A stretch of DNA of 64,000 nucleotides from Bacillus inaquosorum KCTC 13429 (GTDB lineage Bacteria; Bacillota; Bacilli; Bacillales; Bacillaceae): the NCBI RefSeq assembly GCF_000332645.1, contig NZ_AMXN01000006.1, forward strand, positions 124,001 through 188,000. Reading direction: 5' to 3'. Every line of letters starts with the position of its first letter. Within the stretch, counting starts at the first letter, position 1. Positions 62,867 to 64,000 of this stretch are shown here, piece after piece. Both the position numbers and the translations under genes were made by a program. Below the pieces are notes generated by a model. It did no database searches. It saw only the letters and a list, made by a program, of their open reading frames with translations, and was not told the origin of the DNA.

Positions 62867-62913
62867 CACCTCCATATATGGTAACCTTCTTAAGACTACC
62901 ATATATGGAGGTG
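62867..62913 (-). promoter_or_regulatory. 17-bp inverted repeat hiding the ydeB ribosome site
   Basis: CACCTCCATATATGGTA (62867-62883) / TACCATATATGGAGGTG (62897-62913), 13-nt loop, perfect. On the ydeB mRNA the 3' arm contains GGAGGTG, the Shine-Dalgarno. Confidence 0.75.
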
Positions 62914-63345
62914 TATTATCAAACTTTTAATAATAACATGATTAAATTTTTGTTGTCAATAACTTTTTTATAAAATCAGATCAAGCAAAAATAACATCAA
63001 AACAATAGGGAACTTGTCGGATTTCCAATAAAGGAAATGTCAATGGGTCCGTGTATATAAATCAGTTTTTCATTAAAAATGAGTTATTAAAGCTCCTTTA
63101 GGAATTCATGACTTGGCATCAATGACATGTTTGCTGATCTATATGGGCACAAATTTAATCACCAATTTTCAACCATAATACGTGAAAACTTATAGAGTGG
63201 AGGATAGAGAGTGTAATGAAAACATGCTTTCATAACCAGTGATATGGTTTTATAATGTTGAGGACCTAGTGTTAGAATAATTCACCCAGCTTATGAAATG
63301 TTTGCTGACGTTGAAAGAGGAAGGGGTTAGACCCCTTCCTTAAAG
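62914..63345 (+). repeat. Class 2 right-end relic with core H scar
   Basis: 63150-63256 matches the class 2 right end (AATCACCAATTTTCAACC...GTGTAATGAAAACATGCTTTCATAACC), then GTTGAGGACCTAGTG (63257-63271). 63290-63316 resembles rapI (ATGTTTGCTGACGTTGAAA). Hairpin AGGAAGGGG/CCCCTTCCT (63317-63340) may terminate ydeE. Nothing else. Confidence 0.65.
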
Positions 63346-63350
63346 AACCT

Positions 63351-64000
63351 TTAGTTCCTCTTATTTCTCTTTTTTGAAATCGGTATCCAAATTTCACTTT
63401 TAAAGGATGGCGATGTTACATCCTTATGCTCGTTCCACAGTATTTCTGGACCTTCTATTTGTTCATAATTTGACGATGGGAACCATTCGGAATAAATGCG
63501 TCCCCATACTTCTTGCAGTGTATCCGGAAATGGTCCGATTGCTTCGAATACAGCCCACGTTGAGGCAGGAACTTCAAGCTGTGAGAGGTTATTTGGACAC
63601 TGTTTCGTTGTGGCTGCGCCAATATAGTGATCGAGCTCTCCTTTTTCCTCTAACCGACCTTCAGAAAAGTTCGTGGATGCACTAATCAGACCCAAAGGCG
63701 CTACATTAGAAAGCTTTTTAAGTTTATTTATTGCTTCTTCATCTAAACTTTCCCACATAGATGCAATTTCCGGATTAACTCCTTTGAAAATAATAGGAAC
63801 TCTTTTTTTAATGCCAACGATGCGAAATGCCTCTTTTTCTTCAATACGATAGTTCATTTCACTTCCTCCTTTGATTGATAATTGGAAGGTCATTCGTGGA
63901 TAAGCTTTAAGTGAATGGCCATTATTTCTAGCTTCTGATGGTCTTATGCCATGCAAATTTTGAAATGCTCGTGCAAAGGAATCTGGTGAGTTATAACCGT
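63351..64000 (-). CDS. ydeE: AraC-family regulator YdeE (5' end outside window)
   Basis: At least 216 residues, open to the window end. The end of the AraC helix-turn-helix is visible ([23 protein letters not shown]) followed by a GyrI-like effector domain (about 155 residues: [15 protein letters not shown] ... ILWNEHKDV). Matches the build of YdeE. In 168 ydzE, ydeC and ydeD lie between ydeB and ydeE; they are absent here. Confidence 0.8.
   Translation of the reverse strand, partial: GYNSPDSFARAFQNLHGIRPSEARNNGHSLKAYPRMTFQLSIKGGSEMNYRIEEKEAFRIVGIKKRVPIIFKGVNPEIASMWESLDEEAINKLKKLSNVAPLGLISASTNFSEGRLEEKGELDHYIGAATTKQCPNNLSQLEVPASTWAVFEAIGPFPDTLQEVWGRIYSEWFPSSNYEQIEGPEILWNEHKDVTSPSFKSEIWIPISKKRNKRN

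Overview
The window is chromosomal DNA of Bacillus subtilis or a very close relative. The evidence is the end of alr, the toxin-antitoxin pair ndoAI-ndoA, the complete rsbR-S-T-U-V-W-sigB-rsbX stress operon, tex, cmpA, ydcK and a seven-gene tRNA cluster ending in trnS-leu2, all in the B. subtilis order. The right flank has cspC, ydeB and an AraC-type gene (ydeE) cut by the window end.

Layout. 1-10.5 kb is core genome: cell wall, MazEF-type toxin, general stress regulation, and ydcF/G/H with ydcG frameshifted. 10.6-11.34 kb holds tRNAs Asn, Ser, Glu, Gln, Lys, Leu, Leu. From 11.29 to 59.63 kb a tRNA-anchored array of mobile DNA follows. The 3' half of trnS-leu2 (54 nt core) recurs at 19247, 38211, 49695 and 59576, with shorter scars at 39569, 42642 and 63257, all in the same orientation. 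Segment 1 (11.3-19.3 kb) carries arsenic resistance (ArsN1-like, ArsO-like, two ArsR, ArsB, ArsC), a resolvase-like protein, a SulP transporter and a Usp protein, but has no integrase. Segment 2 (19.2-38.3 kb) is an apparently complete ICEBs1: int, immA, immR, xis, helP, conQ, nicK with oriT, the con genes, cwlT, rapI-phrI and a cargo gene with a HEPN-like motif. Segments 3 and 4 (38.3-59.6 kb) mix ICEBs1 relics (rapI, phrI, yddJ, int, ydcT, conG, cwlT) with regulator/transporter or regulator/enzyme pairs: MarR with nitronate monooxygenase, MerR with an NmrA-like protein, MocR with EamA, XRE with DUF2178, GntR with a NimT/CynX-type transporter, plus two more EamA transporters and two secreted proteins. 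59.7-64 kb holds a desaturase (des), cspC, ydeB and ydeE.

How the parts work together. ICEBs1 is held by ImmR, released by ImmA cleavage (RapI or RecA dependent), excised by Int and Xis, nicked at oriT by NicK, unwound with HelP and transferred by ConQ/B/C/D/E/G and CwlT. PhrI (mature DRVGA) blocks RapI. An orphan phr gene at 56.46 kb still ends in DRVGA, so a dead element may still restrain the live one. The ars segment lies between two attachment cores, so ICEBs1 recombinase could in principle mobilise it in cis.

Most notable leads: the att array; the HEPN-like cargo gene in a slot used for phage defence; the orphan phrI; a PPPP-containing 38-codon leader ORF followed by a duplicated, covarying hairpin before an EamA gene; a structured leader upstream of helP; and a hairpin that would hide the ydeB ribosome binding site. 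Start codons were chosen from Shine-Dalgarno spacing and remembered lengths of B. subtilis proteins; no database search was run.
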